From positions 1 through 64,000 of the forward strand of contig JAFAPC010000016.1 of the NCBI GenBank assembly GCA_019247305.1: a stretch of DNA of 64,000 nucleotides, given 5' to 3'. Within the stretch, counting starts at the first letter, position 1; each line of letters starts with the position of its first letter. The stretch is from Pseudonocardiales bacterium. Its GTDB lineage: Bacteria; Actinomycetota; Actinomycetes; Mycobacteriales; Pseudonocardiaceae. The notes beneath the pieces were generated by a model that was given only the letters and a program-made list of their open reading frames with translations, ran no database searches and was not told where the DNA came from. The position numbers and the translations under genes are program-made. Positions 33,653 to 43,921 of the stretch are shown one piece after another.

Positions 33653-34165
33653 ATGAGAGAGACACCGGTGACCGTGGTGGGAACACTGGTCAGCGACATG
33701 CGACCGCGCCGGGTGGGTCCCGATGGGACGCTCGTGCTCAATTTCCGGGTCGCCTGCAACGAGCGTCGGTTCGACAAGGCTTCCGAGTCGTGGGTGGACG
33801 GGGAGAGTTTGTACCTGTCGGTGAGCTGTTGGCGTCGGCTTGCCGAAAATGCCGCTTCCTTGGTCAAGGGTGACCCAGTGATTGTCAGGGGGAAACTGCG
33901 CACCCGGGAGTGGAGTACCGAGCAGGGTGAACGCCGATCGGTCGTCGAGCTGGAGGCCACCGCGGTCGGCCCCGACTTGGCTCGTTGCGCCGCCACCCTG
34001 CGCAAGCAGCGCCGCGAGGAGCCTGCCCGTGGCGGAGGCGAAGACGTCCTGGCATCGCCCGGTGAGGACCCGTCAGACCTACTGGAGAGCGCGGATCCTC
34101 CGTATGGAGTGAGCTTGTCGGAGCTAGCCGAAGCGGCCCGCCCGCTGGTTCCCGTCCCCGGGTGA
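33653..34165 (+). CDS. ssb: Single-stranded DNA-binding protein
   Basis: 170 residues, OB fold: ETPVTVVGTLVSDMRPRRV, LVLNFRVACNERRFD, SLYLSVSCWRRLAENAASLVK and GKLRTREWSTEQGERRSVVEL. The acidic C-terminal part contains PSDLLESADPPYG but lacks the usual DDDIPF-type tip, so interaction with replication partners may differ; it corresponds to the second actinobacterial SSB (Rv2478c-like). An AGGAGGG at 33637-33643 serves ATG 33653 or GTG 33647. A perfect 19-bp terminator follows directly. Confidence 0.88.
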   Translation: MRETPVTVVGTLVSDMRPRRVGPDGTLVLNFRVACNERRFDKASESWVDGESLYLSVSCWRRLAENAASLVKGDPVIVRGKLRTREWSTEQGERRSVVELEATAVGPDLARCAATLRKQRREEPARGGGEDVLASPGEDPSDLLESADPPYGVSLSELAEAARPLVPVPG

Positions 34166-34170
34166 GCAGT

Positions 34171-34216
34171 GCGCCCAGGCCGGGCAGCGGTCGGCCGCGC
34201 TGCCCGGCCTGGGCGC
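34171..34216 (+). terminator. Perfect 19-bp hairpin after ssb
   Basis: GCGCCCAGGCCGGGCAGCG (34171-34189) pairs with its exact inverse at 34198-34216 across an eight-base loop; TCCCCTCT follows. It begins six bases after the ssb stop and precedes the ettA promoter. Confidence 0.85.
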
Positions 34217-34236
34217 TCCCCTCTATGATCGCTGCC

Positions 34237-35913
34237 GTGGCCGAGTTCATCTACACCATGAAGCAGGTGCGCAAGGCGCACGGCGACAAGGTCATCCTCG
34301 ACGGTGTCACCCTCGCGTTCTTTCCCGGCGCGAAGATCGGTGTGGTCGGACCCAACGGAGCCGGCAAATCCAGCGTGCTGAAGATCATGGCTGGGCTCGA
34401 TCAACCGAACAACGGGGAGGCATTCCTAGCGCCGGGCGCAACCGTGGGCATCCTGCAGCAAGAACCCACGCTCGATGAGGATAAGTCAGTGCTGGGCAAC
34501 GTCCAAGAGGGCTTGGGGGAGATTAAGACCAAGCTCGACCGGTTCAACGAGATCGCCGAGAAGATGGCCACCGACTACTCCGACGAGCTCATGGAGGAGA
34601 TGGGACGCCTGCAAGAGGAGCTCGACCACGCCGACGCGTGGGATCTCGACTCACAACTTGAGCAGGCCATGGACGCCCTGCGGTGCCCGCCGCCCGACGA
34701 GCCAGTGGTCCACCTATCCGGAGGAGAGCGGCGTCGGGTCGCCCTGTGCAAGCTGCTGCTGTCCAAGCCTGATCTGCTGCTGCTCGACGAGCCTACCAAC
34801 CACCTGGATGCCGAGAGCGTGCTGTGGTTGGAACAGTTCCTGGCGCGCTACGCGGGTGCGGTGTTGGCTGTCACCCACGACCGCTATTTCCTGGACAACG
34901 TCGCGCAGTGGATCCTTGAGCTCGACCGCGGCCGGGCCTACTCCTACGAGGGTAACTACTCCTCCTACCTGGAGAAGAAGGCCGACCGCCTGGCGGTCCA
35001 GGGCAGGAAGGACCAGAAGCTACAGAAGCGCCTGCGCGACGAGCTCGCCTGGGTGCGGTCGGGTGCAAAAGCCCGGCAGGCCAAATCCCGAGCTCGACTG
35101 CAGCGTTATGAGGAAATGGCAGCCGAAGCCGAGCGCAGCCGCAAGCTGGACTTCGAGGAGATCCAGATCCCAGCAGGCCCGCGGCTGGGCAGCGTGGTGG
35201 TGGAGGTGTCGCACCTGGACAAGGGCTTCGACAATCGCCTCTTGATCAAGGATCTGTCCTTTACGCTGCCCCGCAATGGCATCGTCGGAGTCATCGGCCC
35301 TAACGGGGTCGGTAAGACCACCTTGTTCAAGACCATCGTCGGTATCGAGAGGCCCGACTCCGGCATGGTGCGGGTGGGCGAGACGGTGAAGCTGTCCTAC
35401 GTGGACCAGGAGCGCGCGGGCATCGATCCGAGCAAGACAGTCTTCGAAGTGGTCTCCGACGGTCTGGACTACATCCAAGTCGGTAACACCGAGATGCCGT
35501 CCCGGGCGTACGTCAGCGCCTTCGGATTCAAGGGCTCCGACCAGCAGAAACCGACTCGAGTGCTATCCGGTGGCGAACGCAACCGGCTCAACCTGGCGCT
35601 GACCCTCAAGCAGGGCGGTAACCTGATCTTGCTCGATGAGCCCACCAACGACCTTGACGTCGAGACGCTGGGCTCGCTGGAGAACGCGCTGGAACAGTTT
35701 CCCGGTTGCGCGGTGGTGATCTCCCATGACCGGTGGTTTCTGGACCGGGTGGTGACCCACATTCTCAGCTGGGAGGGCACGGAGGAAAATCCGGCCTCCT
35801 GGTTCTGGTTCGAGGGCAACTTCGAGGCCTATGAGCAGAACAAGATCGAACGACTCGGAGCGGAGGCGGCGCGACCACACCGCGTGACGTACCGCAGACT
35901 GACCCGGAAGTGA
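34237..35913 (+). CDS. ettA: Energy-dependent translational throttle protein EttA (ABC-F)
   Basis: 558 residues from GTG 34237 (VAEFIYTMKQVRKAHGDK). Two ABC modules: Walker A GPNGAGKS and GPNGVGKT, signatures LSGGERRR and LSGGERNR, Walker B LLLLDEPTNHLD and LILLDEPTNDLD, with the EttA arm between, about residues 90-140. It binds the ribosomal E site and gates entry into elongation by the ADP/ATP ratio. TATGAT at 34223-34228 lies nine bases before GTG, so the transcript is probably leaderless. Confidence 0.96.
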   Translation: MAEFIYTMKQVRKAHGDKVILDGVTLAFFPGAKIGVVGPNGAGKSSVLKIMAGLDQPNNGEAFLAPGATVGILQQEPTLDEDKSVLGNVQEGLGEIKTKLDRFNEIAEKMATDYSDELMEEMGRLQEELDHADAWDLDSQLEQAMDALRCPPPDEPVVHLSGGERRRVALCKLLLSKPDLLLLDEPTNHLDAESVLWLEQFLARYAGAVLAVTHDRYFLDNVAQWILELDRGRAYSYEGNYSSYLEKKADRLAVQGRKDQKLQKRLRDELAWVRSGAKARQAKSRARLQRYEEMAAEAERSRKLDFEEIQIPAGPRLGSVVVEVSHLDKGFDNRLLIKDLSFTLPRNGIVGVIGPNGVGKTTLFKTIVGIERPDSGMVRVGETVKLSYVDQERAGIDPSKTVFEVVSDGLDYIQVGNTEMPSRAYVSAFGFKGSDQQKPTRVLSGGERNRLNLALTLKQGGNLILLDEPTNDLDVETLGSLENALEQFPGCAVVISHDRWFLDRVVTHILSWEGTEENPASWFWFEGNFEAYEQNKIERLGAEAARPHRVTYRRLTRK

Positions 35914-35959
35914 CCGGGCAGGGGCGTCCAATGACCGGGAACATCGAGGGGGGTGAGAG

Positions 35960-37999
35960 GTGAGCAGCACGGCACGTGACGGAGTTTCGACCGGCATGCC
36001 GGCCAATGGAGGTGAGGCCGCATCTTTGGTGGAGTCGGCGATGCTCTTGCGCTGGCGAGCGCCAGAGCTGGCACTGTTGCTGGCCGATCGGGCGGTGACC
36101 ATCGCGCAGGACGACAAGATGGCTGTCCTGCGCGCAGACCACCTCGCGGTGTTCGCGCTGAACCGTCTCGGCCGGCACGGGGAAGCGGCGCACCGACTCT
36201 TCCCGGCTGTTCGAGACGCGGACACTCCACCAGGGCTGCGGCACGAGCTGCACGTCGAGCTAGCGCACTGCGCGGTCGCGCTAGGTGAACCCACAACCGC
36301 GCTCAGCATGGTGTGCGCCGTGCTGGCCGCAGGCGACGACGTCGCTCCGGTGCTGAGGGGTCGGGCGCTTGTCGCTGCAGCGGAAGCGTCGGTTCTGCTC
36401 AACCGTGACGACCTTGTCACTTCTGCGCTCGATGAGGCCGATGAACTTTATCGGGAGGACCCAAGCCTTGACCACGACACCGCGCTGCTGTTGCGGGCCA
36501 CTGCCCGGGTAACGGACGCAGTGCGTCATCGTCGCCGTGCCGTGGCCGCCGAGGCGGAGGCGGAGGCTAGACAAGGTTGCGAGCTGCTGACCAGGCTGGC
36601 CGATCCTGAGCACGACAGCGGCGAGGTGAGTGCGCGGCTGATGCTTGAGGTAGTGCTCGCCCTGCTTGACCGTGGCGCAGCAGAGGTTGCAACGCAGGAA
36701 GTGCGGCCCCTGCTGCGGCGGCCGGTCCGCGCCGCCGCCGCCGGTCCGGTCGGCAAGCTGCGGCTGGCGCTGGCGACCCGGGTGCACCTGGCGGAAGGCC
36801 GTCACGAGTCGGCGCTGACGCTGCTTGCCGATGCGGTTGAGGGGGCCCAGCGCCATGGGATGGACGCCGTCCTCGCGGAATGCCTTGAAGGTTTGTCCCA
36901 CGTGCACGAGGCTCGTGGCGAATTCGTCGACGCCCTCCATTGCATGCGCGCGGCCCGCGCAGCTGAGGGCCGCCACCGCCGTGACGTGGAAGCCGTGCGA
37001 TCCATGCTGCTCAAAAATTGCGGAACTGCGCGCCGCGAGGAAGAACGCCTGCTCGAACAGCTCGCCGTGCTGCTCGGCAATGCCGAAACGGGAAGTACTG
37101 GACTCGACTCGGACATCAGTCCGCTGAATGCTGAGATTGCCAGCGGCGTTGCGGCGCACCAGACCGCCGAGCCGGAAGCCGGTGAAACGGAACCGGTCGA
37201 CTCTCCGGCAGTGGCGAAATCGGTGGTCGAAGACCCGTTCCCGGTATCGCAGGAACCGGCTGAGGTGCCATCCGCCGAGTCGACGAGCTGGCTCGATCCG
37301 TGGCAGTCCGAGGCACGGCACCGCCGCGGTGCTAGCACCCTGGTGTCTGTGAGTGACTTATTGCCTGCCTCGGCGTTGTCGTCGGGACGCTCCGGCCGGC
37401 GCCGCGCTGTAGAGCCCGCCGAGGACCACGTTGCGGAGACACCCGATGAGGCACCCGTTGCTCAGGTGTACCAGACCGGGGGCGATGGGGCTGAGGCCCC
37501 CGTGGCGAGTGAAGCCACCGACAGCGTTTCGTCGGAAGACACCGAGAATGTCCCATCGACCTGGCAAGAGCTTCCGGTCTCCGGGCCGCCGCCGGCTCCG
37601 ACGCCACGGGCATTGGACTGGGAACCTGCGGATGGGGACTCAGCAGACGAAGAGGAGACTCTCCAGATGGGCCTCGGTGATCTGTTGGCCGAGGCGCTCA
37701 CCGCGTACCAGGAAGGCCGTGACATCCACGCTGACGCCCGCTCGACCGGAATGCGCGCCTGCGCAGATGATGGCCGCGCCGCAGCTGATGCCGAAACCAG
37801 CCGCGATGTGCCTCGCTACCGTATCCTGGGAACGCGCTGGGCAGCCGGCTTGGCGCTGGCCCCGAAGTCGATCGACGGAGACAATGGTGATCTCTCTGCG
37901 GCCGTCACCAACCCTCTGCTGCGGCTGCCGGATCTCACCGCCGAACCACAGTGGGTGCCGCCGCCCGAGACGCCTCGCCGGTCCGCTGTCGGCGACTAG
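35960..37999 (+). CDS. Large TPR-like protein preceding glutamate dehydrogenase
   Basis: 679 residues. The first ~370 are helical repeats with TPR-like spacing (for example LADRAVTIAQDD, LHVELAHCAVALGEPTTAL, YREDPSLDHDTALLLRA). The rest, ~375-590, is acidic and disordered, followed by a short block GLGDLLAEALTAYQEGRD and VPRYRILGTRWAAG. GTG 35960 follows GAGGGGGG. Its stop TAG overlaps the GTG of the dehydrogenase, so both are made together. The role is unknown; the pairing suggests control or scaffolding of that enzyme. Confidence 0.75.
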   Translation: MSSTARDGVSTGMPANGGEAASLVESAMLLRWRAPELALLLADRAVTIAQDDKMAVLRADHLAVFALNRLGRHGEAAHRLFPAVRDADTPPGLRHELHVELAHCAVALGEPTTALSMVCAVLAAGDDVAPVLRGRALVAAAEASVLLNRDDLVTSALDEADELYREDPSLDHDTALLLRATARVTDAVRHRRRAVAAEAEAEARQGCELLTRLADPEHDSGEVSARLMLEVVLALLDRGAAEVATQEVRPLLRRPVRAAAAGPVGKLRLALATRVHLAEGRHESALTLLADAVEGAQRHGMDAVLAECLEGLSHVHEARGEFVDALHCMRAARAAEGRHRRDVEAVRSMLLKNCGTARREEERLLEQLAVLLGNAETGSTGLDSDISPLNAEIASGVAAHQTAEPEAGETEPVDSPAVAKSVVEDPFPVSQEPAEVPSAESTSWLDPWQSEARHRRGASTLVSVSDLLPASALSSGRSGRRRAVEPAEDHVAETPDEAPVAQVYQTGGDGAEAPVASEATDSVSSEDTENVPSTWQELPVSGPPPAPTPRALDWEPADGDSADEEETLQMGLGDLLAEALTAYQEGRDIHADARSTGMRACADDGRAAADAETSRDVPRYRILGTRWAAGLALAPKSIDGDNGDLSAAVTNPLLRLPDLTAEPQWVPPPETPRRSAVGD

Positions 38000-40900
38000 T
38001 GGCCAGCCCTGAGTTGCGCAGCGAGCTCGCCGAGCTCATCGCGCTGTACTACCGGCTCGTCCCGGCTGAGGAGCTGGCCGGTGCCGAGCCCGCCGAGCTG
38101 GCGGCAGCGGTCCAGTCGCATCTGATGCTGGCCACCCACAGGGTGCCCGGTCGGGCACTGGCCCGGCTGCTTAACCCTGATCCCGCCAAGGATGGCTGGA
38201 GTTCCCGGGACACCGTGGTTCAGATCGTCACCGACGACATGCCCTACCTGTTGGACTCGGTAGTCGCCGAGTTGACCCGTCTCAAACTCTCAGTGCGCCG
38301 GCTCGTGCATCCGATCGTCGTGGTCCGCCGCGATCTCACCGGAAACCTGCGGGAGGTGCTGACGGACTTTAACCCCGACGAAGCGCCCACCGATGCTCTG
38401 GTGGAGTCCTGGATGGTGGTGAACGTCGACCGCATTGCCGATCCCGACCGGGCCCGCGAGGTAGAGCAGCGGCTACTCACGATGCTGACGGATGTGCGCG
38501 AAGTGGTCGAGGACACCCAGCGCATGGCAGGCGTTGCCTATGCCCTCGCCGACAAGCTGGATGTCGCGCCGCCTCCGCTGCCCGCCGAGGAGGTAGCTGA
38601 CGGCGCTGCGCTGCTGCGCTGGTTGGCTGATGGACACTTCATCTTCCTCGGCTACCGGCGCTATGAGCTGGTGTGGCAGTCCGCTGGGGGCCCGGGGAAC
38701 GGCGCCACTCCCGGGCTGCGGGCGGTCCTTGCATCCGGGCTCGGCGTGCTGCGCAGGGACAGCGTGGCGGCCAGAAGCTTGAGTACTGGACCTGACGTCG
38801 ATCCGCTGGCTCAGACTCTGCTCGTCCTCACCCAGGCCAGCGTGCCCGCCACCGTGCACCGTGCGGTCTATCCGCACTACATCGGGGTCAAGACCTTCAA
38901 CGAGCGTGGTGAGGTCTCCGGCGAGCACCGCTTTTTGGGGGTGCTCGCCACCACCGTGCTGCACGAGGACGTACTGCGCATTCCAGTGATCAGCCGTCGG
39001 GTCCTGCAGGTGATCCACCGCGCTGGCGTCCCTCTCGATTCCTACTCGGGCCAGCGGATACTGGAGGTGCTTCAGACCTACCCGCGGGCCGAGCTGTTCG
39101 CCACCGATCCAGACTCGCTCTACCAAGTGGTGACCGGGGTGCTGTTCCTGACCCAGCACCGCACGTTGCGGCTGTTCTGCCGGCGCGATCCCTACGGCCG
39201 GTTCTTCTCCTGTCTGGTCTACCTGCCGCGCGATCGCTACACCACCGCCGCGCGGCTGGCGATGCAAGGCGTGCTACTGCGTGATCTGCGCGGCACCGGT
39301 GTGGAGTACAGCGCCCAGGTCGGTGAGTCCGCACATGCTCGGGTGCACTTTACGGTGCACACTGACCCTGGCGACTCCGGTGTGCCCACTAAACCAGACG
39401 TCCGAGTGATCACCGAACGGCTTGAGGACGCCATCTGCACGTGGGACGACCGGTTACTCGACGCCGCCCAGACAAGTGGCGCAGCGACCGCTCGCCTCGC
39501 GCAGCGCTACCTGGTGGCTTTCCCGCAGGCCTACAAGGAGGACTTCGACGCCACTACCGCCCTGGCTGATATCTGCCGGCTGGAGGCGCTCGCCGCGCAG
39601 GATGGTTTGGACGTGTGCTGTGATCTAGTGCGGGGGGCACCGCTGGGGGAGGGGCGGTTGAAGCTCTACTTGGCGGGGCTGCGGATCACCTTGTCCCAGG
39701 TGCTTCCGGTGCTGGCGCAGATGGATGTCGAGGTCGTCGAGGAACGGCCCTACGAGGTGGTCCGTGGTGACGGTGTGCACTGCTGGATCTACGACTTCGG
39801 GCTGCAAGTGGATGCCACCGTACTGACACAGCTAGTTGGCCAGGGTATCGAGGACCTACAGCGGCGATTCTGTGACGCGTTCGTGGCCGCCTGGCAGGGC
39901 GCCTGCGAGGTCGACCGCTTCAACGCTCTGGTGTTGCGCGCCGGGCTGGACTGGCGACAGGCGGCGGTGCTGCGCGGCTATGTCCGCTACCTGCGGCAGG
40001 CCCGCAGCCCGTACAGCCAGCGCTACGTCGAGGACGTGCTGCTTGCGCACAGCAGCATCACCGCGACCCTGGTCGCCCTCTTCGATGCCCGCTTCGACCC
40101 GGCGCTGGATGCCACCACGCGGGACATCAAAGACAATGGACTGACCGGGCAGATCGCCACCATGATCGACGAAGTGGTCGGACTAGACGCTGACCGCATC
40201 CTGCGCAGCTTGTTCACCCTGATCCGTGCCACGGTGCGCACTAATCACTACGTGTCCGACTCTGACGGTAGCCCCCGGCCTTACCTGGCGCTCAAGCTCG
40301 ACCCGAAGACGGTGCTGGAACTGCCCGAGCCGCGACCAGCGTTTGAGATCTTCATCTGCTCCCCACGGGTGGAGGGCGTGCACCTGCGCTTTGGCCTAGT
40401 CGCCCGTGGTGGGTTGCGCTGGTCGGACCGCAGGGAGGACTTCCGGACTGAGGTGCTCGGATTGGCCAAGGCGCAGGCGGTGAAGAACGCCGTGATCGTG
40501 CCGGTCGGAGCCAAGGGTGGGTTCGTCCTCAAGCGCCCGCCAGCGCTGCTCGGCGACCCCGCGCTGGACCGAGATGCCCTCCAGGCCGAAGGAATCGCCT
40601 GTTACCGGATGTTCGTATCGGGGTTGCTCGACCTCACCGACAACCTCATCGAGGGTGTGAGTCGGCACCCCGACCAGGTGGTGTGTCATGACGGCAGTGA
40701 CAGTTACCTGGTGGTCGCGGCCGACAAGGGCACCGCGACGTTCTCCGATATCGCGAACGACGTGGCCGCAGCCCACCAGTTCTGGCTCGGCGACGCGTTT
40801 GCCTCCGGTGGCTCGGCGGGCTATGACCACAAAGCCATGGGGATTACTGCCCGGGGGGTGTGGGAGAGCGTCAAGCGGCACTTCTGTGAACTCGGCGTCG

Positions 40901-42825
40901 ACACCCAGACCGAAGATACCACCGTCGTCGGAATCGGGGACATGTCCGGCGACGTATTCGGCAATGGGATGCTGTGCTCTCAGCACATCAGGCTGCTCGC
41001 GGCATTTGATCACCGGCATATCTTCGTGGACCCCGATCCAGACCCGGCCAGCTCATACACCGAACGGCGCCGGCTGTTTGAGCTGCCGCGCTCATCCTGG
41101 GACGACTACGACCGTTCGCTGATCAGTGCGGGCGGCGGGGTGTGGCCCCGCAGCGTCAAACGGATTCCGGTCAGTGCGCCGATGCGCCGGGCCTTAGGCA
41201 TTTCTAGGGGCATTTCGGGGGACATCACCGAGCTGTCCCCGCCGGAACTCATCCGGGCGATCCTGCTCAGCCCGGCGCAGCTGTTGTTCAACGGCGGAAT
41301 CGGCACCTACGTCAAGGCCGCCACTGAGACCCACGCTGAGGTCGCGGACAAGGCCAACGACGCGGTCCGGGTGGACGGCGCGCAACTTCGGGTACGGGTG
41401 GTCGCCGAAGGCGGCAACCTGGGGCTGACCCAGCGTGGCCGAATCGAGTTTGCCCAGGCCGGCGGAAGGATCAACACTGACGCCATCGACAACTCCGCCG
41501 GGGTGGACTGCTCCGACCACGAGGTCAACATCAAGGTCCTGCTGGACCGGCTGGTCACTGATGGCGTGCTGAACACCGTGGAGCGCCATGCGCTGTTGGT
41601 CGAGATGACCGATGAGGTTGCCGCGTTGGTGCTCGCCCATAACGCCGACCAGAACACCCAGCTTGGCGTCAGCCGGGCGCACGCCGCGTCGATGGCGTCG
41701 GTGCATGGCCGGTTAATGACGTATCTGGAGGAGCGTCACGGGCTGGACCGCGAGTTGGCGATCCTGCCGACCCCGACGCAGTGGCGGGCACGGGAGTCCG
41801 CGGGTGAGGGGCTCACCTCGCCGGAGCTGTCCACCCTGATGGCGCACGTCAAACTCGGGCTGACCGGTGAGGTGCTGGCCAGCGGCCTACCGGATGCCGA
41901 GGTATTCCGCGCCCGGCTACCGGAGTACTTCCCCGCCCCGCTACGCGCCCGGTTCGCCGACGCTATCCGCGAACATCCGCTGCGCCGCGAGATCACCACC
42001 ACGTTGCTGGTCAACGAAGTCGTGGACCGAGGTGGCATCACATATGCCTACCGATTGGCCGAGGAACTGGCGGTCTCAGCCGCTGACGCGGTGCGGGCAT
42101 ACGCGGTGGCGGTTGCGGTTTTCGACTTGGGGGCGAGCTGGCAGGCGATCGCCGCGCTGAGCAACGCAGTGCCGATCGCGATAGCCGACGCGATGATGCT
42201 CGCGTTACGGAGACTGCTGGACCGGGCCAGTCGCTGGCTGCTGCTCAACCGGCCCCAACCGCTTGCGGTCGGTGTCGAGATTGACCGGTTCCGCCCGATC
42301 GTGCAGGCACTGGCACTGCGAGTGCCGGACTGGCTGGCCGGCCGCGAGGCGGACAACGTCACGGTCGCCGCCCACCGGCTCACCCAGCAGGGAGTGCCCG
42401 ATGAGCTGGCGCGCCGGGTAAGCGCGGGATTGGCCAGCTTCGGGTTGCTCGACGTCGTTGAGGTGGCCGAGCTGGCCGAACAAGACGCTGAACGGGTTGC
42501 GCGGTTGTACTACGCGCTGTCCGCCCACCTGGACCTCGACCGGATGCTGAGCTTGGTGAGTGAGCTGGCACGCGGCGACCGCTGGCACGCCCTTGCTCGC
42601 CTGGCGCTGCGAGATGATCTCTACGCGGCACTGCGAGAGATCACCCTGCACGCCCTGTACATCGGTGATGTCGGAGCCGCCCCCGCGACAGTGGTCGCGC
42701 AGTGGGAGCGGGAGAACTCCTCGCGGCTGTCCCGAGCCAGGGCAACCCTCCATGAGATCTCCGATGCCGCGAGCCTGGACCTGGCGACCCTGTCCGTCGC
42801 GGTTCGGGCGCTGGCCCGCTTGTGA
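37999..42825 (+). CDS. gdh: NAD-specific glutamate dehydrogenase, large (180 kDa) type
   Basis: 1608 residues from GTG 37999, overlapping the stop of the previous gene. The long N-terminal half holds ACT-like regulatory regions (YLLDSVVAELTRLKLSVRRL). The catalytic part begins near residue 790: VARGGLRWSDRREDFRTEVL, AQAVKNAVIVPVGAKGGFVL with catalytic Lys, GIGDMSGDVFGNGML for nucleotide binding, and VAEGGNLGLTQRGRIEFA. It deaminates glutamate to 2-oxoglutarate for nitrogen release. In mycobacteria the homologue (Rv2476c) is held by GarA; no such gene is seen here. Confidence 0.96.
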   Translation: MASPELRSELAELIALYYRLVPAEELAGAEPAELAAAVQSHLMLATHRVPGRALARLLNPDPAKDGWSSRDTVVQIVTDDMPYLLDSVVAELTRLKLSVRRLVHPIVVVRRDLTGNLREVLTDFNPDEAPTDALVESWMVVNVDRIADPDRAREVEQRLLTMLTDVREVVEDTQRMAGVAYALADKLDVAPPPLPAEEVADGAALLRWLADGHFIFLGYRRYELVWQSAGGPGNGATPGLRAVLASGLGVLRRDSVAARSLSTGPDVDPLAQTLLVLTQASVPATVHRAVYPHYIGVKTFNERGEVSGEHRFLGVLATTVLHEDVLRIPVISRRVLQVIHRAGVPLDSYSGQRILEVLQTYPRAELFATDPDSLYQVVTGVLFLTQHRTLRLFCRRDPYGRFFSCLVYLPRDRYTTAARLAMQGVLLRDLRGTGVEYSAQVGESAHARVHFTVHTDPGDSGVPTKPDVRVITERLEDAICTWDDRLLDAAQTSGAATARLAQRYLVAFPQAYKEDFDATTALADICRLEALAAQDGLDVCCDLVRGAPLGEGRLKLYLAGLRITLSQVLPVLAQMDVEVVEERPYEVVRGDGVHCWIYDFGLQVDATVLTQLVGQGIEDLQRRFCDAFVAAWQGACEVDRFNALVLRAGLDWRQAAVLRGYVRYLRQARSPYSQRYVEDVLLAHSSITATLVALFDARFDPALDATTRDIKDNGLTGQIATMIDEVVGLDADRILRSLFTLIRATVRTNHYVSDSDGSPRPYLALKLDPKTVLELPEPRPAFEIFICSPRVEGVHLRFGLVARGGLRWSDRREDFRTEVLGLAKAQAVKNAVIVPVGAKGGFVLKRPPALLGDPALDRDALQAEGIACYRMFVSGLLDLTDNLIEGVSRHPDQVVCHDGSDSYLVVAADKGTATFSDIANDVAAAHQFWLGDAFASGGSAGYDHKAMGITARGVWESVKRHFCELGVDTQTEDTTVVGIGDMSGDVFGNGMLCSQHIRLLAAFDHRHIFVDPDPDPASSYTERRRLFELPRSSWDDYDRSLISAGGGVWPRSVKRIPVSAPMRRALGISRGISGDITELSPPELIRAILLSPAQLLFNGGIGTYVKAATETHAEVADKANDAVRVDGAQLRVRVVAEGGNLGLTQRGRIEFAQAGGRINTDAIDNSAGVDCSDHEVNIKVLLDRLVTDGVLNTVERHALLVEMTDEVAALVLAHNADQNTQLGVSRAHAASMASVHGRLMTYLEERHGLDRELAILPTPTQWRARESAGEGLTSPELSTLMAHVKLGLTGEVLASGLPDAEVFRARLPEYFPAPLRARFADAIREHPLRREITTTLLVNEVVDRGGITYAYRLAEELAVSAADAVRAYAVAVAVFDLGASWQAIAALSNAVPIAIADAMMLALRRLLDRASRWLLLNRPQPLAVGVEIDRFRPIVQALALRVPDWLAGREADNVTVAAHRLTQQGVPDELARRVSAGLASFGLLDVVEVAELAEQDAERVARLYYALSAHLDLDRMLSLVSELARGDRWHALARLALRDDLYAALREITLHALYIGDVGAAPATVVAQWERENSSRLSRARATLHEISDAASLDLATLSVAVRALARL

Positions 42826-42872
42826 GCGAGACCGGCTGACGCGTCACCTACCCCCCACGGCAGGATGAGTCC

Positions 42873-43316
42873 ATGGACCAGGTAACCATCACTACGCAGC
42901 GTGTGGTCAACGGGCCGACCGAGCAGGTGCGCGCCGCACTAGCCGATTACCGCACCACCCGGCCGAAAATTTTGACCGAACACTTCAGCGACTACCAGGT
43001 GCACGCTGGTGGCCAGGGCGCCGGAACCCAGGTGCACTGGAAGTTCGCGGCCACCAAAAAACGGGTCCGCGACCAACTGATCGACGTCAGTGAACCGGGC
43101 GACGGCCCGCTAGTGGAGACCGATGCCAACTCCAGCATGGTCACGACCTGGACGGTGCGACCGGCCGACGGCGGGCGCAGCACCGTCACCGTGCGCACCA
43201 CGTGGAACGGCGCGGGCGGTGTCAGCGGGTTCTTCGAGCGCACATTCGCCCCGATAGGCCTACGCCGAGTCTACGATGGCATGCTCGGCAAGCTCGACGA
43301 CGTCCTTGCCCGGTGA
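42873..43316 (+). CDS. SRPBCC (START-like) family protein
   Basis: 147 residues: QVTITTQRVVNGPTEQVRAAL, DYRTTRPKILTEHFSDYQV, GTQVHWKFA and a long C-terminal helix RTFAPIGLRRVYDGMLGKLD, as in polyketide cyclase/START-type hydrophobic-pocket proteins. Ligand unknown. It follows gdh by 47 bases and may share its transcript. Confidence 0.85.
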   Translation: MDQVTITTQRVVNGPTEQVRAALADYRTTRPKILTEHFSDYQVHAGGQGAGTQVHWKFAATKKRVRDQLIDVSEPGDGPLVETDANSSMVTTWTVRPADGGRSTVTVRTTWNGAGGVSGFFERTFAPIGLRRVYDGMLGKLDDVLAR

Positions 43317-43326
43317 GTTCCGCCCA

Positions 43327-43753
43327 TCAGGAAACCTTGACGAGGGGTTGCGGTCCTGACGTGTCCCGGGTGACCGTAGGGGAGGGGACCAGCAGCTCCA
43401 GGTCCAGCCCGTGAGGATGTATCGGCGCCCGCGAGCCATCGCTGAGGCGCCATGCCAGGGGGGCGGGGGCCGTGCGGCTCGCAGCGACCGCACGGCCCCC
43501 GGCGTGAATGCCACTGTCAGCGATGAGCTGCTCGGCAGCGAGCTTAACCAGTCGGGCAGGTCCATTCGGCGAGTGCGCCTGACAGAGGGCTACCTTGCTC
43601 GTACACCAGAGCGCTTCCGATGTTCTCACGTGAGTGAGCCGGAGCTTTCGGCCGGCTAACGATCTGCGGCTGCGTATCATCCTCTGGCCGAGGCTTACCC
43701 TTATCGAAGAAATCCCGGCACAGCTGTTCGAAGATTGGTGTGGCTGAGGTCAT
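43327..43753 (-). pseudogene. Small unknown gene, probably split by a frameshift
   Basis: ATG 43753 has a good ribosome site (GGGAGGG) and reads MTSATPIFEQLCRDFFDKGK, then ENIGSALVYEQ before drifting to a stop at 43544. Another frame on the same strand, from about 43540 to 43327, has gene-like codon use: AEQLIADSGIHAGGRAVAAS, PLAWRLSDGSRAPIH and LDLELLVPSPTVTRD. The two may be halves of one protein of ~140 residues. Family unknown. Confidence 0.4.
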
Positions 43754-43921
43754 GGCGGTCCCTCCCTACTGTCCTGGGCGAGACTCGTGAACGGTTCGGC
43801 TGTTGTCAACACCTGATTATCGCTTGGCGCAGATGAGACGGTGAGTGGTATTCTAGGAGCGATCAACGGTCACCGTCGGTGACGCTCTTGCGCGAAAGAA
43901 ACCCATCCACAGCGGGGGGTA

